DNA of 64,000 nt from JAAUTY01 sp964397305 (lineage in GTDB: Bacteria > Cyanobacteriota > Cyanobacteriia > Cyanobacteriales > Spirulinaceae). The position numbers and the translations under genes are program-made. Numbering within the stretch: position 1 is the first letter of the stretch; every line of letters starts with the position of its first letter. Under the pieces are notes generated by a model. The model worked only from the letters and a program-made list of their open reading frames with translations, was not told the DNA's origin and ran no database searches. The stretch spans positions 62,001-126,000 of the forward strand of contig CAYNIP010000001.1 of the NCBI GenBank assembly GCA_964397305.1. Direction: 5' to 3'. Positions 9,555 to 19,199 of this stretch are shown here, in pieces.

Positions 9555-10952
9555 CTACCGCACGGTGGCGGGCGGGGGGGCTTGCTGAGGCGTAGTGTGA
9601 AGTTGGGGCAGCTCAGCGATCGCATTGTAGAAGCGTTCGGCCAGGGCGGTATTGGCTGCTTCGGTGAGGTGAACGGGGTCTGTGAACGCTTCGGCCGAGA
9701 ATTGGTTGAAGAGGGTGTAGTAGTTTAGAACCTTGACATTGGCGGCAAAAGCTTCGCCGATCCGGTCGTTGAGTTCCCCCAAGCGGGTGAAGCCGGCCTG
9801 GACCTGAGTGACATAGGCTGCATCCAACTGCTGGGCGATCGCCGCCTCCCCGGGCTGCAATACTTCAGGATCGAGGCCGGTAATCTCGGGTTGCAGAGCG
9901 ACAATCATCGGGACGCCGGCCCCGGCGCTGAGGCGAACCATCTGCTTCACGGCCGCATCGTAGCGGGCCAGGCGCTGCTCCAGTTGAGCCTCGGTTTGTG
10001 GCAAGTAGTCTTCCAGGGGGTCGCGGCCGCTGTAGAGGGGCAGGGCCTGGTCTACCAAGCGGGGCTCGGGTTGCCAAATCCAGTGCCGAACTGCTCGGAA
10101 GATCATGGTGCCGCGAGCAAAGCGGGCCACGGGCTCACTGAGGGAGGCGACGACGTGGTAGAAGGGGCGACCAAGAAACTTATCGGTCTGGGGAATGATC
10201 GCCGCGTCGCGCTCGCCGGCCAGCATCAGGTCTTCGTAGCCGCTCAGGAGCACGATCACGTCGGGCTGGTAGGGCAGGATCTTCACGGCGAGCTGGGCCA
10301 GGTGGTTGGTGGCGATGTAGCCCGGAACAGCAGCATTGATCACCCGGTAGTCGGCCTCCCGGAGCCGGGGGGCTCGGCTGAGGGCTTGAGCGCGGGCGGC
10401 TCCGTTGGCGGGGAGGACGGTGGGGCGGTATTTCTCGGGCGATCGCGCCTGTTGCTCGAGCCGCTCCCGCAGTCGGGCCTCGATCTTGGCGGGCATGGTG
10501 GCATCGTTGCTGGGCAGCCAGTGGCCAAAAGCGGCGGAGCCGCCGAGGATGAAGATCCGCACTTCCCCCTCGGGTTTGGTGACGGGCAGGGGCTCGGCTC
10601 CCCGGAAGCCCTGTTCGCTAATGGTCCAAAAAGGACTGGTCTGATCCCGGACCAATTGGTAGCCGAGCAGAGCCCGCTGTTGGATCTGTAATTGGCCTTC
10701 CTGATCAAGGCCGGTTAGATTACGACCGCGCTCGTTGAAGAACTGAATCTTGTAAACCGTGGCGGGTTCACGGTCGCGGGCGTTGAGTTCGGCGCTGCGG
10801 CCGCTGAAGAGCACGATGGCGCGGGTGCCGAGTTCCAGCAGGACAAGACCTGCCAGGGTCATCAGGATGCTTTTCCAGGGGAAGGTGGCCCGCTGGCGGC
10901 GCCGACTATAAACGCTGGTGGTGTAGGGGCTGCGATACGACCTGAACATCAA
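9555..10952 (-). CDS. Membrane-anchored SGNH/GDSL-type hydrolase
   Basis: After a basic N-terminus there is one transmembrane segment (about residues 28-50), then an SGNH esterase-like domain. Block I is FILGGSAAFG with the candidate catalytic Ser, the Gly block is NAAVPGY, the Asn-like block is LLSGYEDL, and the Asp-His block is FTDPVHLTEAAN. This suggests an exported carbohydrate or lipid esterase acting at the cell envelope; the substrate is unknown. The C-terminus is proline-rich. It converges with the DUF255 gene (53 bases between stops) and is divergent from the phosphatase gene. Confidence 0.85.
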   Translation of the reverse strand: MMFRSYRSPYTTSVYSRRRQRATFPWKSILMTLAGLVLLELGTRAIVLFSGRSAELNARDREPATVYKIQFFNERGRNLTGLDQEGQLQIQQRALLGYQLVRDQTSPFWTISEQGFRGAEPLPVTKPEGEVRIFILGGSAAFGHWLPSNDATMPAKIEARLRERLEQQARSPEKYRPTVLPANGAARAQALSRAPRLREADYRVINAAVPGYIATNHLAQLAVKILPYQPDVIVLLSGYEDLMLAGERDAAIIPQTDKFLGRPFYHVVASLSEPVARFARGTMIFRAVRHWIWQPEPRLVDQALPLYSGRDPLEDYLPQTEAQLEQRLARYDAAVKQMVRLSAGAGVPMIVALQPEITGLDPEVLQPGEAAIAQQLDAAYVTQVQAGFTRLGELNDRIGEAFAANVKVLNYYTLFNQFSAEAFTDPVHLTEAANTALAERFYNAIAELPQLHTTPQQAPPPATVR

Positions 10953-11157
10953 GCGTTGTCCTCCGCCTCAAGGTTGCAATCAGAGTCTGACCCTTCTGAG
11001 ATGATGGGGATGCTGGCACGAGCTACCAGCGCCGATGGACTCGACACTGCCTAGCAACTTAACACGAAACCAGAATAAAACTATGATGGGTTCGGATTGG
11101 GCAGGGCGATCGCCCCGCCGCCTCCCTCCTCACTAGCCGCTGCGGCGCTTTCAGCTC

Positions 11158-11637
11158 ATGACCTATAAGCTTTTGTTTGTCTGCCTGGGCAATATCTGTC
11201 GCTCTCCCTCGGCGGAAAATATCATGAAGCATTTGCTCACGGAGGCGGGTCTGGGCGATCGCGTCTACTGTGACTCGGCCGGTACGTCCAGCTACCACAT
11301 TGGGGCGCCGCCGGATCGGCGAATGCAGGCGGCAGCTCAGCAGCGGGGGTTGCGGCTGGAGGGGCGGGCGCGGCGCTTTGAGCCGACGGATTTTGAGGTC
11401 TTTGACCTGATCTTGGCAATGGATCGCGACAATTACCAGGACATCCTGAGCCAAGATCCCCCCGGGAAATACCGGGACAAGGTGAAGCTGATGTGTGACT
11501 ATGCGCGGGAGCACGAGGAGCGCGAGGTCCCGGACCCCTACTATGGCGGCCCCGAGGGGTTCAATGGTGTGATCGATCTGCTCCTGGATGCCTGCGGCGG
11601 TCTTTTGGCGGAGCTGCAAGCGACGGGGAAGGTCTGA
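11158..11637 (+). CDS. Low-molecular-weight protein-tyrosine phosphatase
   Basis: The P-loop CLGNICRS (Cys9 to Arg15, the CX5R signature) opens the protein, and the general-acid motif VPDPYYGG lies near residue 124. The length (159) is typical. It removes phosphate from tyrosine; in bacteria such enzymes often partner with tyrosine kinases that control exopolysaccharide export. No kinase is adjacent here. The start ATG is clear, and 205 bases with no visible gene separate it from the divergent SGNH hydrolase. Confidence 0.95.
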   Translation: MTYKLLFVCLGNICRSPSAENIMKHLLTEAGLGDRVYCDSAGTSSYHIGAPPDRRMQAAAQQRGLRLEGRARRFEPTDFEVFDLILAMDRDNYQDILSQDPPGKYRDKVKLMCDYAREHEEREVPDPYYGGPEGFNGVIDLLLDACGGLLAELQATGKV

Positions 11638-11715
11638 GGGCGGGTCTGCGAGGATACTGCTAGGCTTCCAGAGGGCTTGCTAGACTAGGGGCGATCTCCT
11701 TAGTTGCACCCCCTG

Positions 11716-14700
11716 ATGTTTGGCAAGCTCTTTGGCAGGACGCAGCCCACCCCGGAACCGCTGCCCCCAGCAGCCCTCGAAGCGGCCTTTCGCGAGGCCC
11801 TGGCTTTGTACGAACAGAAGCAGCCGGAGCAGGCCCGGCAACGGCTGGCCCTGGGGCCGGGAGCGGACTGGGCGGCCTGGTGGCCGGAGTTTGCGGCGGG
11901 GCTGGCGGTGGCGCAGTGGGAAACGCTGGTGCGGTTCAGTGCGGCGCTGGGGGAGCATCCGCTGGCGGGGTTGCTCGCCGAGACGGGGCGGCTGTTGATG
12001 TTGGAGGAGGACCAGGATCGGGACATTGAGGTTGAGCCGCCGCTGGTATCGCCGCCACCGGAGCCGCCGCCGCCCCCTCCTCCGGAACCCGCTCCCCACC
12101 CTCCTGAAAATCCTGGAAACGACAGTGACCCCGTACCAGACACACAGGCCCCCTCTGAGGCTGAGCGCCATTTTCAGCAAGGCAAAAATTTCTACAACGC
12201 AGGCAAGTTCGCGGAAGCTGTCGCCAGCTACGAGCAAGCGATCGCCCTCCAGCCGGACTTCCACTATGCCTGGAACGGCCGGGGCGTTGCTCTGTTTAAC
12301 TTAGGGAGGAATGAGGAGGCGATCGCCAGCTACGAGCAAGCGATCGCCCTCCAGCCGGACCTCCACCAAGCCTGGGGCAACCGGGGCATTGCTCTGTTTA
12401 ACTTAGGGAGGTATGAGGAGGCGATCGCCAGCTACGAGCAAGCGATCGCCCTCCAGCCGGACTTCCACGAGGCCTGGAACAACCGGGGCGTTGCTCTGAG
12501 GAACTTAGGGAGGTATGAGGAGGCGATCGCCAGCTACGAGCAAGCGATCGCCCTCCAGCCGGACTTCCACTATGCCTGGTGCAACCGGGGCAATGCTCTG
12601 GATGACTTAGGGAGGTATGAGGAGGCGATCGCCAGCTTCGAGCAAGCGATCGCCCTCCAGCCGGACTTCCACGAGGCCTGGAGCAACCGGGGCCTTGCTC
12701 TGAGGAACTTAGGGAGGAATGAGGAGGCGCTCGCCAGCTTCGAGCAAGCGATCGCCCTCCAGCCGGACGACCACGAGGCCTGGAGCAACCGGGGCGGTGC
12801 TCTGTTTAACTTAGGGAGGTATGAGGAGGCGCTCGCCAGCTGCGAGCAAGCGATCGCCCTCCAGCCGGACTACCACTATGCCTGGAACGGCCGGGGCGTT
12901 GCTCTGGCTAACTTAGGGAGGNNNNNNNNNNNNNNNNNNNNNNNNNNNNNNNNNNNNNNNNNNNNNNNNNNNNNNNNNNNNNNNNNNNNNNNNNNNNNNN
13001 NNNNNNNNNNNNNNNNNNNNNGGACTACCACTATGCCTGGAACGGCCGGGGCGTTGCTCTGGCTAACTTAGGGAGGAATGAGGAGGCGCTCGCCAGCTAC
13101 GAGCAAGCGATCGCCCTCCAGCCGGACTACCACGAGGCCTGGAGCAACCGGGGCCTTGCTCTGAGGAACTTAGGGAGGAATGAGGAGGCGCTCGCCAGCT
13201 ACGAGCAAGCGATCGCCCTCCAGCCGGACGACCACGATGCCTGGGGCAATCGCAGCTTTGCCGCTGCCAGCGTCGATCGCTACCCGCTCAGCCGCAGCCA
13301 CAACTTCTTGCTGCACTGCCGCCGCAGCGTCCAGGACTCCCGCTTCCACCTCAGCCGCTCCCTCCAGCCGCCCAACTTTGCCGACTTCTGGCGGCCGTTC
13401 CAGCAGTCTTGGTCAGCGGGCCGCCCCCGCCTCCGCCAAGCTTTCGCTGAGCAAGCCCAGATCCTCGCCCGCCTCGAGGCCACCACCCTCGACCCCGCCC
13501 GCTTCCAGCTCCCCCCCCAGCAGTGGCAGCGCCTCCAGGCCCTTGCCTTCAGCCGCAGCTTCTCCCCCGCCGCCGAAGACAGGATCGAGGCAAGGGCCCA
13601 GCAGCATCCCGCCCTGAGCTTCCCCGCCCTCCAGCAAGGCGGCTACCCCGGCCGCATCGCCAGCCTCGAGACGCCCCTGCAAGCGGGTTGGATCGGCCCC
13701 GAGAGCCACCCCCTCGGCTGGGGCTTTCTCAACCACCGCCTCGGCCGCGCCCACGTCGAGGAGAGCCGCCAAAACCGCCCCGCCGTCGGGCGCGTCACCT
13801 GCTGGCAGCGCGCTCGCGCTGCTTTTGAGGACGCCCGCCGCACTTATACCCCCGCCGCCTTCCCCGACCAACACCTCGAACTCTGCCAAGAACTCTTCCC
13901 GATCCTCCGCGCCCTCGGCGACGACGCCGCCAGCCACCAACTGCTCCAGGAAGCCAGCGACGCCCTGCGCCGCCGCCTCAGCGCTCCCCAGCTCCCAGAC
14001 GACCAGCGCCGCCGCCTAGCCGAGCGTTTCGCCGCCTTTGACCAGTACACCGTCGAGCTCGCCGCCGCTGCGGGCGACCTGCCCCGCGCCCTCGAGCTCG
14101 CCGAAACCAACAAAAACAACAGCCTGCGCTGGATCTGGGGCATCGAAGCCGCCCCCGAGATTCGCACCGACCAGATTCGCCAACTCCTCACCCCCGGCAC
14201 AGCCCTGATCTACTGGCACCTCAGCCCCAGCGCCCTCAGCACCTTCCTGCTCCGCCCCGACCAGCCCGACATCATCCCGATCCCGCCGCCCCCCAGCGAC
14301 GACCCCGCCGCCGCCCGCCTGCACCAAGTCCAGGCCCTCGAGCAGTGGCTCCAGGACTGGCAGCAAGACTACCGCCGCCGCCCCAAAACCAAGACCGCCA
14401 ACGACCTCTGGCGGTTGGAGATGGAAAACCAGCTCGCTGACCTCCGCGACCTGCTCCACCTCGAGGCGCTCCGGCTCCAGCTCGCGGGCTGCACCCACCT
14501 GCTGCTCAGCCCCCACCGCGACCTCCACCGTCTGCCCCTGCACGCCCTCTTGCCGGAGTGGCCCTGCACCTACCTGCCCAGCGCCAACCTCGCCCTGCCC
14601 CAGCCGCCCCCCACCCTGCCGCTGCCCTCCCTGCTCCTCGTCGAGAAGCCCGACAGCCAACTGAGCCCCCAGGAAGCCAAACAGTCCAAGGGCTTCGCAG

Positions 14701-15368
14701 AACTGCCCTTCGCAGAAGCGGAAGCGGCCCTGCTCCGGCCGTTGCTCCCCAACGCGGACACCCTGAGCCAGCCGACCCGCGACAGCTTCCTCGCCCGCTG
14801 CCAGACCCCCCGCGCCGCCCTCCACTTCTGCGGCCACGCCGCCTATGATGCCGCCCAGCCGCTCCAGTCCTGCCTTTTTCTCCAGGGAACCGAGCGCCTA
14901 ACTGCCCGCGACCTCCTCGACTGCGACCTCAGCGCCTACAGCCTGGTCAGCCTCGCCGCCTGCGAGACCGGGATCGCGGGCGAAGTCGCCCTCACGGCCG
15001 ATTATGTCGGCCTGGTCAGCGCCTTTCTCCGGGCCGGCGCGGCCGCGGTCCTCAGCACCCTCTGGACGGTGGAATCGTTCGCCACAACGCTGCTGATCCT
15101 CGAGTTCTACCGCCGCCTCCAGACCGGCCAACCGGCCGCCGCCGCCCTCCACGCCGCCCAAACCTGGCTCCGTACCGCCACTGCCGCCGACCTCCACACC
15201 TGGACAACCGCCGCCCGCGACGACCTCGGCCTCCCGAAAGGGCGCAGCCTCGACAGCCGCGCCCGCGATTTCGCCAACCAACCGCCCGACTCCCGCCCCT
15301 ACGAGCATCCCTACTTCTGGGCCGCCTTTACCCTGGCAGGCCACACCTTCATGCCGCAAGATCCGTAG
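11716..15368 (+). CDS. TPR-CHAT protein (caspase-like peptidase), interrupted by assembly gap
   Basis: Order: an N-terminal ~100-residue helical region; a Pro-rich linker (12050-12110); tandem 34-residue TPR units (eight before the N-run, about two and a half after); a helical bridging region; and a C-terminal CHAT peptidase. The CHAT dyad is intact: His in HFCGHAAYD (codon 14835-14837) and Cys in LAACETG (codon 14961-14963), with the usual end HPYFWAAFTLAGH. The frame changes across the N-run only because the gap is written as 100 bases. The repeat register requires 47 plus a multiple of 102 bases, which restores one frame. ATG 11716 is preferred over an in-frame TTG at 11704. CHAT proteins cleave partner proteins in bacterial immunity and death pathways; the substrate here is unknown. 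Confidence 0.88.
12151..13260 (+). repeat. 102-bp tandem repeats coding for TPR units
   Basis: Near-identical 102-base units encode the 34-residue TPR consensus (EEAIASYEQAIALQPD, then a variable AWxNRGxAL part). Each unit contains up to two HIP1-type GCGATCGC sites. The similarity is so high at DNA level that the assembly collapsed here, leaving the N-run. Confidence 0.92.
12922..13021. other. Assembly gap (100 N)
   Basis: This is a run of exactly 100 N inside the TPR array, the conventional size for a gap of unknown length. Aligning the flanks to the 102-base unit shows that 47 bases plus n x 102 are missing. The number of TPR units is therefore unknown. Confidence 0.97.
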
Positions 15369-15441
15369 GTTGGGTTGACAAAGGAAATCCAATGCAACCC
15401 TTGTCAATGAGAATATCCGTATCAACCACGATTGAACGCAT
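15349..15441 (-). pseudogene. VapC PIN-domain toxin, truncated
   Basis: The frame starting at 15441 reads MRSIVVDTDILID and then runs into unrelated sequence and stops after about 30 codons; a working PIN domain needs about 130. The remainder has been replaced by DNA next to the end of the TPR-CHAT gene. This makes the neighbouring antitoxin an orphan. Confidence 0.6.
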
Positions 15442-15673
15442 TTCAACGCCGCCATTGCTGCTGTCGGATGGTTCTAACCCAAGCTGTACTGTCCCGCATT
15501 TCCGGGCGATCGCGCCACATCCCCACAAAGGCGAAATGGTCAAACTGCAACCCTTGAGGAGAGCGAACTTGCTGCTGCTGCTGCTTCAGCGCCGCCACCA
15601 AATCGAATACCTGCTGGCGGTCGGCAACGGAGAGCGCAACGAGATCGCGTTTTAGGGATTCAAAATCAGACAT
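15439..15673 (-). CDS. VapB-like antitoxin followed by a VapC remnant start
   Basis: The 76-residue product (MSDFESLKRDLVALSVADRQ..., stop 15443-15445) is a small helical protein of the type that accompanies PIN-domain toxins. Its length, the AL/KQQQQQ helix and the downstream partner support this. One base after its TGA an ATG (15441-15439) opens MRSIVVDTDILID, the characteristic first strand and first acidic residues of a VapC PIN toxin. The antitoxin frame itself looks complete. It lies opposite in strand to the TPR-CHAT gene, 75 bases past its stop. Confidence 0.6.
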
Positions 15674-15717
15674 CGGTAGTGGGGTCAGCCTCTTGACAAG
15701 CCGGAGCAGTAGGCTAG

Positions 15718-15746
15718 CTCAATTGTACAAACCGACCCTCTATAAT
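15718..15746 (+). promoter_or_regulatory. Promoter of the first adaptor-like gene
   Basis: A perfect -10 hexamer TATAAT (15741-15746) lies 27 bases before the ATG at 15773. The 8-base palindrome TTGTACAA (15723-15730) lies where a -35 region would be and could be an operator. The same block recurs at 20562-20589, with TATAAA in place of TATAAT. Confidence 0.5.
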
Positions 15747-15772
15747 GGCGGCAAACCCCCCGCCCCACCGCC

Positions 15773-16213
15773 ATGACCGACACCCAAGCCCTGCTCCTGC
15801 GCGCCTTCTTCGCGGCCCTCAGCCAAGCCCAGGAACTGCCCGCCCATGTCGCCGACCAACTGCGCGACCTTGCCCGCGACCTCGAGCGCAACCTCGACCA
15901 GCTCGACCAACTCGCCACCAACACGCCCAGCCTGCAACCCGCCTACCAACTCGCCTGCGATGCCCTCGCCAACGAAGCCGCCGAGCGCGGCATGGGGCTC
16001 GACTTCATCCCCGCTGAAGCTGACCCCAACGAGCGCTCCACAGCAATTGGCAACGAAATCCCTAGCGCCAACGCCGCCCCAGCGATGACCGAGGTGCTCG
16101 CCAAGCTCAAAGCCTGGGATAAAGCGCAACTCGAGGCGGCAGCCCCCAAGGTGTTCAATACCCTGGCACCGCGCCCGGAATTGTTATCCCTGCTTGGCTT
16201 CAGCTACCCCTAA
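15773..16213 (+). CDS. Small protein with N-terminal helical adaptor-like module
   Basis: The product has 146 residues, no signal peptide and no membrane segment. The first ~75 residues are helical and share the pattern LLRAFFAAL ... LQPAYQLACDAL with the products at 17758 (LKAFWLAL ... LYHEARASL) and 19271 (LQAFVVAL ... LQPHYTDAYQ). I read this as one paralogous module, similar in size and behaviour to the effector-associated or death-like domains found beside bacterial caspase/CHAT proteins; that link is inference. The next gene starts within or just after this one. A damaged copy is at 20618. Confidence 0.6.
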   Translation: MTDTQALLLRAFFAALSQAQELPAHVADQLRDLARDLERNLDQLDQLATNTPSLQPAYQLACDALANEAAERGMGLDFIPAEADPNERSTAIGNEIPSANAAPAMTEVLAKLKAWDKAQLEAAAPKVFNTLAPRPELLSLLGFSYP

Positions 16214-17594
16214 GCTCATCCCCGTGCTATCTCAGCGAGTCCGCATCTTGAACCTCGAACTGCTCTATCCTACAGTTGACCTGTTTGTTTACGAACTGCG
16301 CGACGGCCTCGGCGACGACCCGACGCAGATCGGCTTGAACCGCCGCCGCTTTTGCCAGCGTTTTGGCGGCGATCCGGAGAAGATTAAACAACGCGAGACC
16401 CAGACCGCGCCGATCGTCGATTTGCTCAGCCCCAAAAACCAGCGCTACCAAGCGATTCCCGGCGACAACGGCTACGTTTACCCCGCCCTGCTCAACGACA
16501 CCTACGCGCTGCAAATCGACCTTTCGCCCTATCCGCAGGGGAAAGGCGGGCAGGAGCCGGTGGTGATCGCCCAACTCCAGCCAACTCGCGCCCGCATCGA
16601 GCAGCAGCGCGGCCCCCAGCAGGGCAACACCCTCGGCCAGTCCTGGCTCGTCTGGGGCCAACTCGTCACCCCTGACCAGGACGCCAACCAGACGGCCCAG
16701 GAATGCGCCCGCCCCTTCTTTTCAGGCTCGCTGCCGGAAGCCAAACGCGGCCGCTTCGGGACAGCGGAACTGTGGGAGTTTGAGCGCTCCCCCGACCAAA
16801 CCGGCTCCCTGGAAAGCAGCCAACATCTTCTCGTCCTCCTCTTCCCAGCCGACAGCCCGCTCGAAGCTTTGAAAACTGTCGAACGCCTCTACCGCGAACT
16901 GCTGCAACTCTGGCACTACCGCCACAAGCTCCAGTGGATCGCCTGGCAAGCCCGCGAGAAAAAAGGGGGTCTCAAACAAGCTGCGAGCGGGATTCAGCAG
17001 CGAGTGCAGCACTTGCCCGATCGGATCTTGAGCGCGATCGATCTAGACGAGTTACAGCGCGACTTGACGAAGACGCTCACCGAGTTCGCCGCCTATGCCG
17101 CCAACTTGAGCGCGTTGGCCGTTTACAAGTATGCGATCGCCACCAACCTCGACAATTACGACAAACGCCTCAAAACCATCGCAGAATTTTCTAAATCTAT
17201 CGAGCCCGATCGCAATTGGTTCCAGCGCTTCCAACGTTTCCCCGAAGGCAGCGGCCTCGAGCCCCTCGCCGACTTCGGCCAATACGCCCGCGAGAAATAC
17301 CAGCCCCAAGTGGAAGCTGATTACAACAGCGCCAGCGCCTCCCTGCGGTTGTTGGAAAACACGATCAAAACCATCGAAGGCATTATCCAACTCGAACAGG
17401 CGAAGCGCGATCGCCAGCTCGAGCAGCAAATCGCCTCGGTGGGCTCTGGCCTCGGGGCGGCAGCAGTGTTTGCCACGGCAGGAACGGGCAAATTTTCTGA
17501 GAGCAAATGGGTGGACTTCTGTGCTGTCTTTGCGCTCAGCATTTTGGTCGGGTTGGTTTTTGCTGGGACGATCCGCTACTTCCAGCGGCGGTGA
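16194..17594 (+). CDS. Membrane-anchored coiled-coil protein of the CHAT island
   Basis: I do not recognise a named family. The 466 residues comprise an N-terminal soluble domain (about 1-260); a long helical, probably coiled-coil region (about 290-415) with YAIATNLDNYDKRLK and an R/E/Q-rich stretch; and one or two hydrophobic segments near the C-terminus (VDFCAVFALSILVGLVFAG). A membrane-tethered effector or sensor would fit. The TTG start overlaps the previous gene by 20 bases; a GTG at 16224, ten bases after that stop, is an alternative. The last ~190 codons are duplicated almost exactly at 20891-21460. Confidence 0.6.
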   Translation: MASATPKLIPVLSQRVRILNLELLYPTVDLFVYELRDGLGDDPTQIGLNRRRFCQRFGGDPEKIKQRETQTAPIVDLLSPKNQRYQAIPGDNGYVYPALLNDTYALQIDLSPYPQGKGGQEPVVIAQLQPTRARIEQQRGPQQGNTLGQSWLVWGQLVTPDQDANQTAQECARPFFSGSLPEAKRGRFGTAELWEFERSPDQTGSLESSQHLLVLLFPADSPLEALKTVERLYRELLQLWHYRHKLQWIAWQAREKKGGLKQAASGIQQRVQHLPDRILSAIDLDELQRDLTKTLTEFAAYAANLSALAVYKYAIATNLDNYDKRLKTIAEFSKSIEPDRNWFQRFQRFPEGSGLEPLADFGQYAREKYQPQVEADYNSASASLRLLENTIKTIEGIIQLEQAKRDRQLEQQIASVGSGLGAAAVFATAGTGKFSESKWVDFCAVFALSILVGLVFAGTIRYFQRR

Positions 17595-17761
17595 GGGCGA
17601 TCGCCCGCCCGCCAGACGACCACGATGCCTGGGATAGCCGGGGCGTTGCTGCTGCCAACGACGATCGCGACACCCGCCGCCGCCGTCCGGCCGCTACGAT
17701 CGAGTATGCTAGTCCCTATTACTGGGCCGCATTCGCCCTCACGGGTGGAGAGTCGCCATGA
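17595..17761 (+). pseudogene. Scar of a second TPR-CHAT gene
   Basis: In the frame ending at 17761, the DNA reads PDDHDAWDSRGVAAAN, matching the last TPR of the intact protein (PDDHDAWGNRSFAAAS). After a short arginine-rich join it reads SPYYWAAFALTGG, matching the CHAT C-terminus HPYFWAAFTLAGH. Everything between, including the catalytic residues, is deleted. Its TGA overlaps the ATG of the next gene as ATGA. Confidence 0.72.
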
Positions 17762-18444
17762 AACTCGCTGAAGAGAAGACACTGAAAGCCTTTTGGCTTG
17801 CCCTCGCCGAGCTAGAGGAGCCCTGGCCGCCAGCCATCGAGGCCGCCCGACGCGCGATTGGCGACAGCCTCAAACACAACGATGAAGCGGCGGCGACTGA
17901 GCAGATTGAGGCAATTGTGGCGCAGTGCGATCGCCTCAACCAGCTCTACCACGAAGCTCGCGCCAGCCTGACCAGCAGCTACCACAGTCAAGAACGCGCC
18001 AAGTCAGGTAATGGCGCACCGGCCGTTGCCATCGAGCAGCCCTTGTTAAAAAAATTGGCGATCGCGCCCAATTTCCAAACGGCCGTTCAGGAAACCGTGC
18101 AACACGCTAAGCGCCAGTCCGATCCCTTCCTCGAAGCGTTAGCACTCAACCATTCACTCCGTCAAGGACGCGAACAGGTCAATCACACCGCGATTCTGGA
18201 AGCTCTGGAGTTCCGCCCGCTTGCGGTCGAGGAGCTGGCAAAGAAACTGGAATTGCCTTACGAGCAAACGGAAAAACTGGTGCGGCAACTTTGGCAGGCT
18301 GGCAAAGTTGAGAAGTTTACCAGCAGTCCGTTTTATAAAATTGTCCCCCTCTTTCGCAATCAGCGCCAATTCACCCCCTCCGCTCGTCTCACCCTGACCC
18401 TGCGGGGCTACTTCCACCTTCACCCAGTTATCTCCCTCGGCTGA
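17758..18444 (+). CDS. Adaptor-like module fused to a winged-helix domain
   Basis: The product has 228 residues. The first ~75 match the helical module shared with the 15773 and 19271 products. After a linker, residues ~145-225 look like a winged helix: a helix (HTAILEALEF), the helix-turn-helix AVEELAKKLELPYEQTEKLVRQLW, and then strands KVEKFTSSPFYKIVP and LTLTLRGYFHLHP. It may bind DNA or mediate protein contact. The ATG sits in the ATGA stop of the CHAT scar before it, and the next gene starts one base after its stop, so all three are translationally coupled. Confidence 0.65.
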   Translation: MKLAEEKTLKAFWLALAELEEPWPPAIEAARRAIGDSLKHNDEAAATEQIEAIVAQCDRLNQLYHEARASLTSSYHSQERAKSGNGAPAVAIEQPLLKKLAIAPNFQTAVQETVQHAKRQSDPFLEALALNHSLRQGREQVNHTAILEALEFRPLAVEELAKKLELPYEQTEKLVRQLWQAGKVEKFTSSPFYKIVPLFRNQRQFTPSARLTLTLRGYFHLHPVISLG

Positions 18445-18445
18445 C

Positions 18446-19132
18446 GTGAATCCCTCGCTCGAACTGCTGGCTCGGCTCGGCATTGCCCTCATCCCCGGCA
18501 TTGTCAACCTACTCGCAGCCTTTGACGAACTAGACAAGCAAGCCAAATTCTTGGTCTTCTTTCGACCGAGCCGCAGCCTCGGCTTTTGGCTGTGGTTGCT
18601 GGTGCAACTGTTGCTGCCAGGCGTCCTCTTTTGGTACTGGCTCGATCTGCCGAACAAGTCCATCGACGATTTTGACACCAAATTTATCATCGAGGAAGCT
18701 GTCGCCAAAGGCCTGATCTTCATCGCCGTCGTTAACTCAAGCGTCGAAATTGGCTCGCTGCCCATCAATATCAAAGCCTTCTACAATGCTGTGATTCAGC
18801 AGATTTTTCGCCTCATCGACCGCCGCCAAGCTGCCGTGACCAGCGAATTCTGGACTGAATTTGAAGAGGCACTCCTTGCCTCTAAACCAGAAGATTTACA
18901 ACGCGGGCTGAAATATCTCGAAAACTATTTTACGCGCGGCCTGCGCTTGCCGCAGGAGAAAAAAGACTACCGGGAGAAGTTACAGAAAGTTCGAGACGAG
19001 AGCGACCAAGAGCGAAAAGTTTCAGCACTGATTGATGTCATGGACGTGCGCCGCCGGGATCTCACGCGAGCGTTAGGTTGGTTTAATTGTCAAGCTTTGA
19101 AGGATAAGTTCGATCGGGGCTGGCCCTCGTAG
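18446..19132 (+). CDS. Membrane protein of unknown function (CHAT island)
   Basis: The product has 228 residues. Hydrophobic segments occur near 8-25, 46-64 (LGFWLWLLVQLLLPGVLFWYWL) and 88-100, followed by a charged, helical cytoplasmic tail of ~120 residues. I do not recognise the family. A GTG start lies one base after the stop of the winged-helix gene, indicating coupled translation. It could be the membrane-acting partner of that adaptor protein, which is inference. Its stop lies in the first copy of a 15-base tandem duplication (19126-19155). Confidence 0.6.
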   Translation: MNPSLELLARLGIALIPGIVNLLAAFDELDKQAKFLVFFRPSRSLGFWLWLLVQLLLPGVLFWYWLDLPNKSIDDFDTKFIIEEAVAKGLIFIAVVNSSVEIGSLPINIKAFYNAVIQQIFRLIDRRQAAVTSEFWTEFEEALLASKPEDLQRGLKYLENYFTRGLRLPQEKKDYREKLQKVRDESDQERKVSALIDVMDVRRRDLTRALGWFNCQALKDKFDRGWPS

Positions 19133-19155
19133 CACTTGACCTCGTAGCACTTGAC
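19126..19155 (+). repeat. 15-bp tandem duplication spanning a stop codon
   Basis: CTCGTAGCACTTGAC occurs twice in direct tandem, and the first copy supplies the TAG of the preceding gene. It looks like a recent slippage event. Confidence 0.8.
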
Positions 19156-19199
19156 TCAATGGACAACCTGAGTGCCTTTAACGCGCTAAACCTTGCCGC

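Noticed and set aside
11704..13071. 455-residue protein ending soon after the N-run
   Set aside because: The stop arises from the arbitrary 100-N gap length; correcting the register joins it to the CHAT part.
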